Shown: positions 21,915-32,420 of the stretch, piece after piece
How the letters are laid out: the number at the start of each line of letters is the position of its first letter
Position numbering within the stretch: the stretch's first letter is position 1
Assembly (NCBI GenBank): GCA_032622095.1
Contig: CP136064.1
Span: 176,962,247 to 177,026,246 of the forward strand
Direction of reading: 5' to 3'
Length of the DNA stretch: 64,000 nucleotides
Source of the DNA: Siphonodentalium dalli
Taxonomy: Eukaryota; Mollusca; Scaphopoda; Gadilida; Siphonodentaliidae
Program-made: the position numbers and the translations under genes
Notes under the pieces: generated by a model
The model's input: only the letters and a program-made list of their open reading frames with translations
Database searches by the model: none
What the model was told of the DNA's origin: nothing

Positions 21915-22539
21915 TGCATAAGAATTCTTCTGCCCGTGTGATACCTTCTCATTTGTCTGCCGTCTGCTTATGTTACCTGAACATCCCTTCAGAAGAATAA
22001 TAGACCATTGTCACCATTCCAATGTATACTTGTATAACTGAATGGGATAATCCATTCAGTATAGAACGGGTTAAATGAGACAAATTCGATTTCTGAATAA
22101 GGCTGTCAATCAACGTTGCGAACGGAATATGTATATTTCAACTTGACGTTAAAGTTGCTCTATAATCCCGCCAAGACTTCCAATGACAACACACATTAAT
22201 ATCAAAGTCGTTTGTAGACGCTTTCGCATTTTTGTTTTTCAAAACAACTGGAGAACATATTCCACATACAATTATTTCATCTGCAGATGTTTTAAACATA
22301 GATTTTCAAACGAATATGTTGTAATGTTCTTTAAAATAGCCTCAGTGTACGTCCCAGCTTTAGCAAAAATAAATATCAAGCAAACAAAAAATATCTCCGT
22401 GATTGAATCTCCCACAGACTGGCCTATCTGGCTATCAACCAAACCCGATAGTCCTCTGTTTCATAGTACGAAATCCGTATTTTAATATATGGTAACAGGA
22501 TATACTGGCTTCATATTAATGTCGGGGACCTCACTCTCT
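21915..22539. other. unassigned stretch
   Basis: No recognised gene. Near 22050-22080 the words ATTCAGTATAGAACGGGTTAA resemble the tail of the small MITE family (AAGGGTTAA). Confidence 0.3.
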
Positions 22540-22920
22540 AGTACCATTTAGGGACTTTGTGAATGATGCCCGGGATGCTTATCTTGTTTCGTTCGGGATG
22601 AAATTATTCCAGAGGACTATTGTTGAGGGAATTAAGTATTTCTTGAAGGCAGTGGGGTCGAACATCGGGGCTCTGATGGAATTGGCCTGTCGGGTGTTAA
22701 AATTTGTTATTTCAGCGTTGGTTGGGGGTATCAATTTGTGCAAATAAGGAGGGGCTGGACCGGACATTATATTGTAAAAGAGACGGAGCTGATGAAACGT
22801 TTGCGCCGTCTTGTGAGGGTTTCCCATCAGGTTTCCGCGAGGAGAGATTTGTTACTGGAAATTTCGATTATCTCTTTGTGTGCCCGTTTCTAGATATACA
22901 CGCTGCTCCGTAAAGGTGAC
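22540..22920 (-). pseudogene. LINE RT C-terminal fragment, frameshifted
   Basis: On the minus strand the words SLLAET-WETLTRRRK (about 22800-22860), then LRLFYNIMSGPAPPYLHKL, then STIVLWNNFIP, follow the order seen in the LINE at 45985-47201 (LLLETGWETLLSRR, LILFYKMHRNQAPSYLS, SAIRAWNNIP). That part lies after the polymerase palm. The two segments are in different frames, and a stop replaces the Gly of ETGWETL, so this is a decayed 5'- and 3'-truncated copy. Confidence 0.75.
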
Positions 22921-23205
22921 TTTTAACGGAATAATGGGCACTATTAGACAGTTGTTGTTCTTTGATAATAGAATATGCTAATTACATAACAAGCTTAAGA
23001 TCGTATACTGTGCGGTATTGCCAGTACCAGAGAAACACAGATTCATCACACCCGCCCCAGACTCAGCTGCAATGATTTAAATTTAAATACACACGTTTCA
23101 TCGACGACCATCCACACTCTTCACGTGGACAGATAGAGGACAATGACCGTTACCTTATATCTGCGATAAATATACATCCGAAAGGAATTCACACATAAGC
23201 ACCAA
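22921..23205. other. unassigned short stretch
   Basis: Nothing recognised between the LINE fragment and the MITE. Confidence 0.3.
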
Positions 23206-23417
23206 GCACAGGGGCATGTCGTGAACACGAGTAAAACAAATATATTTAAACAATCTAAATTTAAAACGAAAGCGCCCCTTTAACAAACGCATCTCTATTA
23301 ATATGATTGTAATGCACTATATCAACAGAGATGCGTTTGTTAAAGTAGCGCGCTATTTTTAAATTTATATTTTTTAGATATATTTTTTTACTCGTGTTTG
23401 ACGACACGCCCCTGTGC
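23206..23417. mobile_element. MITE, 212 bp, long imperfect TIRs
   Basis: The ends are GCACAGGGGC and GCCCCTGTGC. The arms extend inward through CGTGAACACGAGTAAAA / TTTTACTCGTGTTTGACG to CTTTAACAAACGCATCTCT / AGAGATGCGTTTGTTAAAG. Only about 25 bp separate the arms. There is no coding capacity. I could not identify a target-site duplication. Confidence 0.8.
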
Positions 23418-23525
23418 ACCGACTGGCGGTAAGCATCGCACTTACCCAGATACAGGAATGATTACCATTCCCCTTTGCATGGAACACAATATTCATTCTT
23501 AACGAGAATGTATAACCATGAAAAA

Positions 23526-23795
23526 ACTTCGCCTTGTCTGGACATCCTGTCTAAGAAGCAAGGTGCTTCGGGTTATTACACAAAGTTCTACATCTGCCAG
23601 TATCCAAACATTCTTTATTCAAAGTAAACCATTATTAGGGACATATTAGTTCAGTAGCTGAATTGTTTTATCGAATATACACATTATTCCATCGCAACTT
23701 GGCTTCAAATGTTCTTCACATAAGCATACCACACACCTCAACATATGGAATAGCGGTAAATAACAACATTATATTTCTACTGCAAGTATTTGTAT
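23526..23795 (+). repeat. direct repeat, left copy (about 270 bp)
   Basis: From TGTCTGGACATC through GGTGCTTCGGGTTATTACAC, AAGTTCTACATCTGCCAGTA and ACACACCTCAACATATG to CTGCAAGTATTTG. The same order recurs at 25066-25330 with roughly 90% identity by eye. The two copies flank the LINE tail at 24449-24913. Confidence 0.85.
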
Positions 23796-24448
23796 ATCTT
23801 TAATTCCTCCTTAATAGAATATCATTACAAGAATACATTGAAACAAATTAAGGAAATATAAGCAAAACATGAACATACCCAAAAATGTTGGAGAACAAAG
23901 ATACAGAAATATACACAATAGTACCCCCCCATCGAATATATACTAAAGCAGTCATTCATCACCGCACCATTTACATTCGCGCCATACCGACACAAAACCA
24001 CACTCGAGCACAGTCACGCCAATTAGCTCACACATGAATGAACAGTATGTACAAGACTACGGAAAACCACACGCTATCACCACGTACGCATACATACACA
24101 CGCACGTACGCATGTACAAAGTCACACATGCACACACATATATCCACATATACCCATGACCCGCAAATATGAACCAAACTGAATCCCACTCATCAAGTGG
24201 CGGCCACCAACCCCCTACCCACACGGACTGAATGAGCTATATAGGCTCCTGTTTGTAGGAACTTGTTAGAAAGCTCCACAAGAGAGCTAAGACAACACCA
24301 TTCAGTTCTTATCTTAAATAAAGAACATATTTACACAGAAAGGATGTAATCCAAGAAAGCAGAGTAAAGCGCCATCGAGCACATGGTGCATTATTCTGCA
24401 CAAAATTTTAAGTAACAGTGCGTTAACACATATATACAAGCGGGATAA
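23796..24448. other. unassigned stretch, probably LINE 3' flank
   Basis: It lies downstream, on the minus strand, of the LINE tail. It holds an ACATACACACGCACGTACGC-type tract at 24080-24160 and no recognisable gene. Confidence 0.35.
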
Positions 24449-24920
24449 TTAACTTCGATAAAATATCACCTTTGAAGGAATTTCCAGAAACGAACTCCAT
24501 TCGTACCAGGAGATTTTTGTTGCTTGGATGAAAAATCGCAGTAAATGTGTACCAGGTATCTGACTAATATCGACAAGACCCGGTGGTAAATGACCTAAGA
24601 AAAGTGCAGTTTGTTGTTCTATCGGAAGATTGTCAACAAACTGACATGCTGTAGCTGGCAATCGGTCGATGAATACATACCAGAATTTATTACGGGTGAC
24701 TGCCAATGCTGGCCAGAATATTGAGAAAATTTAATGTTGAACCATGTCAGTATATGTCATCTGGCATGCAGTACATTTGGTTTCATCTGCAGATGTCGGA
24801 GCACACAGTAACTGCAATGCAATGTGGAAGCCTTCTTTCGCTTTGGGATAATGTTTACAAACACGCCACATGAATGCGATATCTGGACTACTATATGCAC
24901 CAAACGAAATCACTCAAAAG
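24449..24920 (-). pseudogene. LINE RT extreme C-terminus, broken copy
   Basis: Two minus-strand frames match successive parts of the C-terminus of the LINE at 49.3-51.8 kb. The first has SPDIAFMWRVCKHYPKAKEG with CTACQMTYTDMVQH (half of a CX2C...H knuckle). The second has ALFLGHLPPGLVDI then FFIQATKISWYEW. The counterparts are SPSLLWRSCSHYPQEK, CLLCNRDYHC, IFLGNMPAKLIEI and FFTKASLSLWYY. A stop and frame change separate the two parts, so this is a relic. Confidence 0.8.
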
Positions 24921-25065
24921 AAGGGTAACTGTGAATTCGAATTAACCAATCATCTTTCCAAAACAAGATCCTTGTTTAACATGAAGCTTCAAACTACCTT
25001 TATTAGGGAAGGTAGCAGTTGTCGTGTACTCAGACAAGTATTGAGTCAAACAAAATTGTTGAAGG

Positions 25066-25330
25066 AAACTTCATGTCTGGACATCATCTGTCAAAGGCAA
25101 GGTGCTTCGGGTTATTACACAAAGTTCTACATCTGCCAGTATCCAAACATTCTTAATTCAAAGTAAACCATTACTAGGGACATATTACTTCAGTAGCTGA
25201 ATTCTTGTATCGAGTCTACACATTATTCCATCGCCACTTGTCTTCAAATGTTCTTCACATAACCATATCGCACACCTCAACATATGTAATAGCGGCAAAT
25301 AACAACCTTATATTTCTACTGTAAGTATTT
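25066..25330 (+). repeat. direct repeat, right copy (about 265 bp)
   Basis: Partner of the segment at 23526-23795 in the same orientation, about 1,540 bp away. Ends and internal order match. The two copies could come from a tandem duplication that included the LINE tail, or from two insertions of the same element. Confidence 0.85.
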
Positions 25331-26294
25331 GATGAGTATTTGATTTCTATTGCAAGCGTTCCTTGACAGTGACCATATATATAGGTTACCATATATAGGC
25401 ATACAACATGAGTGTAGGCGATGCACGTAGAGACATTTTGGCGTATTAATATGGTTTATTATTCAAATATAAAACAATATACTATACATCAGGCCTGCGC
25501 TCAAAGTTCAAACTGAAGTTTTCAATTAACATGCCGCACTCAAGTCTCATATATCTCTATTGCCTCCTTCTAATGGGATATTGAATATATTACATTAATA
25601 TGCACAGAGGGCAGTATAAATAGTGATGTGGGGGTTTGAGAATAAGAACAGGAATATTGAATGTGATGGAAGCTCAGTATGCTTTCTTATGAGTCGAAGT
25701 ATCAGGCAATGCTAATCTTACACGCGACCGACTACGATTGATATGTCGAAGTGAGTGATAAACTTAGGTAAACAACAAAATGTGGCACATGCATGGCGTT
25801 GGTGGTGGTGATGGCGATGTCCCTTTATATAAATTGTACATACTCTAGCTGTCACACTTTCATTTTTGTACATATTTTGTATCTGTTCTTCGCAATGCCA
25901 TATTTGATGAGAGAACCAACTCACATATAAATCGACTGACCTATTGCTTACCCCCATCAGATTTCTAACCGACATCATTAAATGCGACTCGATGGCACTT
26001 TGGTCGTCTGTTTTCACTTTCTGTTTCCGCTAGACGGTGTGTCTGGAGTTCATTATATTATGTCAATGAATACTCCTGTTTCGTGTTAACACGACATCCG
26101 GCTGGGATTGGTCATGTCATCTAATTAGAATTACTGCGGAGTCAATTATTTCCACACTATTATCTGGAAACTCAATTAGAGTGAATATAATGAGCACCAA
26201 ATCAAAGATCTTTTGTTGCTAGCTGATCCCAATTAGAACGAACTCATTTCAATTGCGTTTAAAACAGACCCGTTACAAGAGAACTGCAAGTCTC
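25331..26294. other. unassigned stretch
   Basis: No gene or clear repeat recognised. The short ORFs carry no motif I know, and a histidine-rich stretch near 25800 simply translates a GGTGGTGGTGATGG tract. Confidence 0.35.
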
Positions 26295-26889
26295 GTAAAC
26301 CGGGGTAACTTGAGACAGTTTTGAGGGTATTTTAAAGCTAACTTGAAATAAATGTTTTGGACCCTAGCCACATCACTTGACACTTCTCAAACAACCTCTC
26401 AGCTATTGATCTCTAATAGTTCTAACCTGTTGTAGCATTGTATATGGCAAAAATAGTGGCCTGAACAGGTGTCTCAAGTCACCCCGGCAATGGGGTGACT
26501 TGAGACAGATGCCTCCTAAACTCATATAACATCTTGTTCCACTGCCCCAATTTGACTCCAGTAGTAGGACAGACAGATAATGATGCAACAGAGAAAGATT
26601 ACTTTAATAAGAATTATAATTTAGATTTTAGCAATCTATATTTGCTATACACCACTATCCAGGCTGTATATTAATAATCATGTGTCGATATTAGAATGCA
26701 ATGCCATTGTATCATGTGATGCTGAAATAGGCACAGCAATAATTTAATGGATCGGCATGTTTGTACTGCTTGTCATCTTAGAAAACAAATAGTATACCTT
26801 ACCTATTATTTCAGGATTATTATAAACACTTCAAGAAATATATAAGAGAACAAACTGGATGGCGCTTAAGTGGCTTTTAATAACACTTT

Positions 26890-26995
26890 CTTTACTGAAT
26901 ACTCATTGCCGAGTAGTGGCCAAAGAAAATGCTCAGATAACAACCAGCCATAGACCATTTGTATAACTTATTGTCTGAACGCTTCCCCACCAATA
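26890..26995. mobile_element. small palindromic MITE, diverged copy
   Basis: It contains ACTGAATACTCATTG, CGAGTAGTGGCC, AATGCTCAGATAACAA and the mirrored TATAACTTATTGTCTGAACG, as in the copy at 21430-21540. It lies inside the larger TIR element. Confidence 0.6.
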
Positions 26996-27124
26996 AGCGA
27001 GATAACTGATTCGCTACCGTATTAGATCCATCCAGCCCGTTCCGTGCATTCAGTGCTACAGTTCAAAGTTCTGTCTGGAGTAGCATTCTTTTAAATATTC
27101 ATGAATTCCATATTGCTACATCAA

Positions 27125-28140
27125 ATAATTTAGGCTTAGGGTTATAATATAGGGCTCATGTTGAAAGGGTTATGGTTTGCTTTAGGGTTAACCGTTAGGG
27201 CACCCTTTAGGGTCAAATCTCACCCCCTCGATCACAGGTTTATGGTTAGGGTTCATCCTTTATGGACAAAGCGTATCCTCTCGATCACAGGTTTAGGGTT
27301 AGAGCTCACACTTTAAGGGCAAATCCAACCACCGCAATCACAGGTTATGGGAAAGGGGCTCATCCTTTATGGGCAAAGCGTATCCCCTCGATCACTGGTT
27401 TATGGTTAGGGCTCATGTTGATCTAGTGAAAGAGTTAGGGTTTGCTTTAGGGTTAGGGCACCCTTTATGGTCAAATCCCATTCCCTCGATCACAGGTTTA
27501 GGGTTTGGATTCACCCCTATGGGGAAATTCCATCCCTCGATTACAGGCTATGGCTCATCCTTTATGGGCAAAGCGTATCCCCTCGATCACATGTTTAGGT
27601 TTAGGGCTCATCTTGAACTAGGTAAAGGCTTATGGTGTCCTTTTGGGTTAGGGCACCCTTTAGGGTCAATGCCCACCACCTCAATCACATGGTTAGGGTT
27701 AGGGTTATCGGATATACGAGTCTTGGAGCCATATGCGGTCCATGGATACATAACGAAGATATCAGTCTTGTATCCGTGGAGCCATGGCTCCATAAAGGAG
27801 ATACGAGTCTTGGAGCCATGTATCCATAACGAAGATACGAAAGTTTATGTAATGGCGCCACAACGGTGATGTATGTATTCGTGTAGCTGTTGCTTCGTGG
27901 CTATATGGCACCATGGCTCCATGACACGTATCTCCGTTATGGATACATGGCTCCATGGCTCAATGCAAAACTCGTATCTCTGTTATATCCTAATCCTGTG
28001 ATCGAGGGGATACGCTTTGTCCATAAAAGATGAGCCATAACCCTAAACCTGTGATCGAGGGGGTGGGCTTTGACCCTAAAGGGTGCGCTAACCCTAATTC
28101 AACATGAGCCCTAACCATAAACATGTGATCGTAGTACTTG
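27125..28140. repeat. foldback segment with TTAGGG-rich degenerate repeats as arms
   Basis: The left arm (27125-27715) is a degenerate tandem array of about 100-120 bp units containing TTTAGGGTTAGGG, CACCCTTTAGGGTCAAA, GGCAAAGCGTATCCCCTCGA and TCACAGGTTTA. The right arm (about 27985-28140) is the reverse complement of the same words (CCTGTGATCGAGGGGATACG, AGGGTGCGCTAACCCTAA). The middle holds GGAGCCATGG and ACGAGTCTTGGAGCCAT repeats that are also inverted about a centre near 27860. TTAGGG words are interrupted, so this is telomere-like only, not a telomeric tract. Confidence 0.75.
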
Positions 28141-28689
28141 CAGTCAGTCAGCTACATGTAGATTATCATTCAATTTTACTTGTGCAACTTATCATGTGCA
28201 TTAACTGAGATATACTGTAGTAGTTAGCAACTAAATATCACATGTAGCCATATATAGCATGTATAGGTCATATCCGGGGTGACTGTCTCAAGTCACCCCG
28301 AGTATGTCGAAAATCATGTTTTTCTTAGAAAGCATAAAATATGTAACTACATACATAAAATGACAATCTGTTGACACAACAGATATATATTTATGGAGTC
28401 TTGGTCATATTCATCTCCATATAGTCCGCATGGTGTATGCGGAGCAGTGGAAGTTTGCAAGTGGTCAAATTTTTGCGAAAAAAAATCAATGAAATTCTCA
28501 GGCCAGTTGCTCCATTTTTTTTCAATTGCATCTCATTATTTATAGATTATTATCAAATAAATATACCTGTCATCAGAATAAATAAGATTTATTTGAATGT
28601 AAGAACAATAGAGAATGATTATAGTGCCTGAAATATGGCACCATCCTGTTTTGTCTCAAGTCATCCCGGTGTCTCAATTTACCCCGGTT

Positions 28690-29575
28690 TACGGTACCTG
28701 GGTGTGATATATAACGAAACTAACATCTTTAGTGCAGCCGATGAGACCCTGGCGAATTCTGGAGGTCGCGCACTGGGAGCTGTAATATCGCCAATTCACT
28801 CAACCAAAGACATCGGCATTGAAACATATGAAATAATTTAATAATTGCGTCGTTCCTATTCTGGACTACTGCAGTGGTATATGGGGCTTTTAACTTTCCA
28901 TTGTATTGATATGGTACAAAATCGTGGGCTACGATATTTCATCGGCGTGCACCGATTCGCACCTCTACCATCACTCAACGGGGAGATTGGATGGATAACT
29001 TCAACCCACCGACGATGGTTAAGCACGGCGAGACGTTGGAATCGACTGATAGGGATGGACAATGGTCGAATTGCGAAAACTGTGTTTTTATGGGAACTGC
29101 AGACATGTTCAAAAGACAGTTGCTGGGTATCGGCTATGAGATATGTGCTAATTACCAGTGACCAATTCCACGTATTAGCTAACAAGATGGTTTGTGACCT
29201 AAACGAATGCGAAATTAATTTGAAGAAGTGTAACCAAACGAACTGGCAAGCTGATGTGAATAGGCTTGATAAACTAAGATTGTGCGTAAACCTGAACATT
29301 GGTATAAAGGACAGCGTTCATGCAGTGTTTGCCCGATTTCGGAGCAGTATCATTCCGCTACGCGTAGAGACCGGTCGATGGCGAAATGAAGTCTTGGACT
29401 ACCGAATGTGTGTGTTCTGTCAATCAGAGTATGTGGAGGACGAACTCCATCTTTTACTTCATTGCAACGCATAATAATAATTTCCGGACGGACATTTTTC
29501 GTAGTGCCAATTTCCATATCAACGGCATGAACTATCTTTCTTATATGGCCAAACATTTAGTTCACAAGTAACCAC
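28690..29575 (+). pseudogene. LINE RT C-terminal fragment, frameshifted
   Basis: The frame starts RYLGVIYNETNIF (the start of the post-palm region). It then shifts to CVVPILDYCSGIWGF at 28847-28891 and back to MVQNRGLRYFIGVHRFAP and LNGEIGWITSTHRRWL. It ends in a Zn-knuckle-like CVFCQSEYVEDELHLLLHC (29405-29470) and a YNNNFRTDIFRSA tail in yet another frame. This order is typical of the C-terminal half of metazoan non-LTR retrotransposon polymerases. Stops (TAATAA at 28839-28844) and at least two frame changes make it a relic. The catalytic region is absent, and the left side is cut by the TIR element ending at 28692. Confidence 0.82.
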
Positions 29576-29639
29576 GGCGCTGGCTGTTCTCAACAGACAA
29601 TGTTCAAGGGCGGCTTGATACGAGTCCAACTTCTAATAC

Positions 29640-29955
29640 AATTGAATGACGTTCGAAAACAGCCATAAACAGAAATAGTAGTAACATATAGACATACCTT
29701 GTTCTTATACCGATCAGAAATATGGCATGAACAGTATGTTATTGTCAAATATTTTTCCTTTGTTATGTAAACAACAGCAAAAAACATTACAGAACCTCGC
29801 TTTTGTTTAGATCCGGATATGGTAAACATAAAGAGCGTTCTTTGTTACTGTTTTCCTGATATGGAAATAATAAAGAGCATTTATATCATTTGTGTGTTTA
29901 ACCAATAGAACTGCGCTGTGTTATGTAAACAGAAGCAAACTTCTGTAACACGTAT
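29640..29955 (-). repeat. dispersed repeat, inverted partner of 43180-43490
   Basis: The minus strand matches the plus strand at about 43180-43490 in the same order: TTCTGTTTACATAA, AATTCTATTGGTTAA, TTTACCATATCCGGATCTAAACAAAAG (in parts) and GCCATATTTCTGATTGGTAT. Similarity is clear by eye over about 310 bp. It is non-coding. Confidence 0.8.
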
Positions 29956-30167
29956 GTCATAAATCAATTTCATATGAACTACTAGTTCATATCACCTTCC
30001 GATATTTTGATTGGTTTGTTGACAAAAAGTGTGTTCTGATTGGCTGAATGGCAGCCTGAGCCGAGCCGCATCTCTAACTAAATGCAGGTCAATTTCGTGC
30101 GCGTCAATCAACGCGATGCCGAAATTCTCGCAATTATAATCTTGAAATATGTAGTTTTGGACATTGT
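29956..30167. other. unassigned stretch
   Basis: This separates two blocks that are both related to the 43.0-43.5 kb repeat. Nothing else is recognised. Confidence 0.3.
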
Positions 30168-30615
30168 TATACGATAAATAGAATATGTAATTCGTATTTA
30201 TCTAATAAACATACGATATAATGTCACAAACTGAGAACAGAATAGCGCACTATATCTTCGCGTGCATAATATTTCTGCTAGTTCACCAGGTGTAATTGGG
30301 CTTCCGGTGCAATGAAGTGACGTCACATTAACCTTTTGCTGCCGATGTCATATAGCTATTTAGTGATTTGTGTGCGTTTTGGACATCATAATCAATTTAT
30401 AGGTGTCATATGATAAATAGAATATGTAATTCGTGTTTCTCTCATATGATAGAAACACTCATTTCATATCCTCTATTTATTTACGCGCTGATTATGTTTG
30501 GCATATGAACAAAACTATATATATGTTAATATGCCTTCTGTTGATGCCGATTTGAACAAATATGAATATTTCTGCAATGAACGCCGTCCGTGCCTGTAAT
30601 GCCTACTTGTGCTTG
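30168..30615 (-). repeat. second block of the same dispersed repeat, with internal direct repeats
   Basis: ATAAATAGAATATGTAATTC occurs twice (about 30175 and 30415). The right part, TTACGCGCTGATTATGTTTG, followed by CTTCTGTTGATG and GAACAAATATGAATATTTCT, is the reverse complement of about 43065-43160. With the block at 29640 it gives most of the element found at 43.03-43.49 kb, split by unrelated sequence. Confidence 0.7.
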
Positions 30616-31185
30616 TATTAAATTAAATAATCTGGCCCAAAAAGCTTCAAAACGAAACTTATCATTTGCTATAATGTTGTTAAGAGTGTAACTTGGCTGT
30701 GCTCTTGCATGGGTGCGCGATCCCAAAGTTTCCACAAAAACACGCAAATAGTGTATATTGCACTGTCAAATTCAACTATATAGTGGAATACAGGATGTTC
30801 CTTACCTGATAAAGCTAATGGGAAAAATCGATGAGATAGGAAACACAACATACGTTGTAATGGCGCTATATATAATACCAAACCATGGATATCATTGTTT
30901 CATCACAATAATCACCTCACACCATCTTCAATATCATCGCCATTGTTAACAATACAATATCTAACATTGGATATCTATAATAAAATAAGGCTATATCTGA
31001 TGTTGTGACGTCACATATTTTTAACAATTTGCGACCAAATGAAACCACGCATGGACCAGAAATGTCGCACAGTGGAACGGTACTGCTGTCGTATAATATT
31101 GGTTAATTTCAGTAAAATGCTCCCGTTCCCCTCTAGACTACATATAACTATATTCACTAATGAGTATACTTTGATGTTGATAGTA
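30616..31185. other. unassigned stretch
   Basis: No gene recognised. TTAATTTCAGTAAAATGCTC near 31100 also appears in similar form near 32995, hinting at an old dispersed repeat. Confidence 0.3.
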
Positions 31186-31525
31186 GGTTCATAATATATT
31201 AATACATATAAAGACTCTTTATACTCTGATTTGAAATGAAAGACTTTTCATAATTCCTCACATTTGGTCTTATTGACACCGCATCCAGCCACATCGAAAA
31301 AAATTAACGACGGACGCTTTTTATTGTTACATTCCGTTGACTAAAAGAATAATTTCTTCTTATATATTTCATGTGCACTCATTTATCGACCCATTTTAAT
31401 ACCAACAAAGCGACACAAGCAAACAATTGCTGGGATTGCTTCAATGCCTTAACATTATGATCCGCCTTAATCTTCATGTGCGCACATGCAAAGTCTTTCC
31501 GAGATACATTCTAGCCATGTTTGTC
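31186..31525 (+). repeat. dispersed repeat also present in the 53-57 kb duplication
   Basis: Starting at ATATATTAATACATA, continuing through GACTTTTCATAATTCCTCAC, ATCCAGCCACA, TTTATTGTTACATTCCGTTG and CACATGCAAAGTCTTTCCGA to GCCATGTTTGTCGACAG. It matches 53563-53922 and 55621-55980 with scattered substitutions and short indels. It ends abruptly at GTCGACAG in all copies, suggesting a true element boundary. Confidence 0.8.
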
Positions 31526-31935
31526 GACAGACTCGTTGTTTCATGGAAGAATCTGGATTCAGAATCCGAAACCGCGATTACGGGGCTGGGCTAAACCGAG
31601 ATCACACGGATTCTATGTCAGATTTTGAAATACACGTGGTCGCCGGTACTATGTTTAATGTTCTCCCAGCGTCAAACATGGCTCATGTATTTGACACAAG
31701 TATCATTTGTATCTTATATTTATAATGTTCATGTTTGTTGTGAAAGTCATGCCTTTCTTCTATGTGTATATACATGGCACATAATTTGCTGCCAATCCGA
31801 CTTAATCGCATCTTTTTTCAAGTTAAATTTAAGTGTGTTTATTGATGAAGGAAAGCATTTCTAACAGCTCTAGATCTACTGAATCAAATTCGGAAGACGT
31901 TGTAGAGAATGCACGAAACTTGTTAGTTGTACAGG
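31526..31935. other. unassigned stretch
   Basis: Contains a short dispersed motif AGAATCNGAAACCGCGATTA. No gene recognised. Confidence 0.3.
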
Positions 31936-32420
31936 GACGTGGCGACAGGGGTTGGTCGGGGTGTCTCCCCCGAACTTTGGTACATTTCCAACAGTTGGAA
32001 ATGTCATGCCTGACCCAACATTAGTTAGACATTAATTTGACAGCAGAATTATATAGGTTGGAATTGTTCTCATTGTTTGATTTTCCAACAAGTAATAGTT
32101 GGTAATTTTCCAATCTTAGGATGTATCAGGTTGGATATTTCCAAGAGGGTGAAAATGGAATTATGCGAACCTGTGAGTTTGATGTTTGGTAATATCGGGG
32201 TCCAGTTGGCCGGAAATTTGAAGGTGCACCGCCCCCCCCCCCCCCATGTGAACCCTCTAGTAATTTTACAATCTTAGGGTGTTTCAGGTTGGATATTTCC
32301 AAGGGGTGCAAATGGAATTCTGCGAACCTGTGAGTTTGATGTTTTGTTCAGGGGGGTGGGTGCAGTTGGCCGGACATTTGAATGGGCACCCCCATGACAA
32401 CCCTCTATAGCCATGTCCCT
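31936..32420. repeat. dispersed repeat with TTGGAAAT motifs and G/C homopolymers
   Basis: Begins GGGACGTGGCGACAGGGG and contains CAACAGTTGGAAATG, GTCAGGTTGGATATTTCCAA-type words twice, and a run of about 15 C at 32231-32245. The copy at 39753-40095 begins GGGACGTGGCAACAGGGGGT and has the same order, including a homopolymer. There is no coding capacity. Confidence 0.65.

Larger units (their letters stand above)
26295..28692. mobile_element. TIR-bounded element, about 2.4 kb, with nested repeats
   Basis: The left end GTAAACCGGGGTAACTTGAG and the right end CTCAATTTACCCCGGTTTAC are inverted copies with one mismatch. Internal echoes of the same word (GTCTCAAGTCACCCCGG) occur at 26471-26506, where they form a near-perfect palindrome, and at 28280 and 28652. 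It contains a copy of the small MITE (26890-26995) and the telomere-like foldback segment (27125-28140). There is no transposase ORF, so it is non-autonomous. No target-site duplication was identified. A LINE relic starts immediately at its right end. Confidence 0.65.

Noticed and set aside
27125-27715. True telomere or chromosome end
   Set aside because: TTAGGG words are isolated in longer units, never in a pure run, and are mirrored by an inverted arm inside a mobile element.
27369-27869. 166-codon frame in the TTAGGG-rich region
   Set aside because: It reads through degenerate tandem repeats (recurring PLDH and GLGHP peptides) and lies inside a foldback segment.
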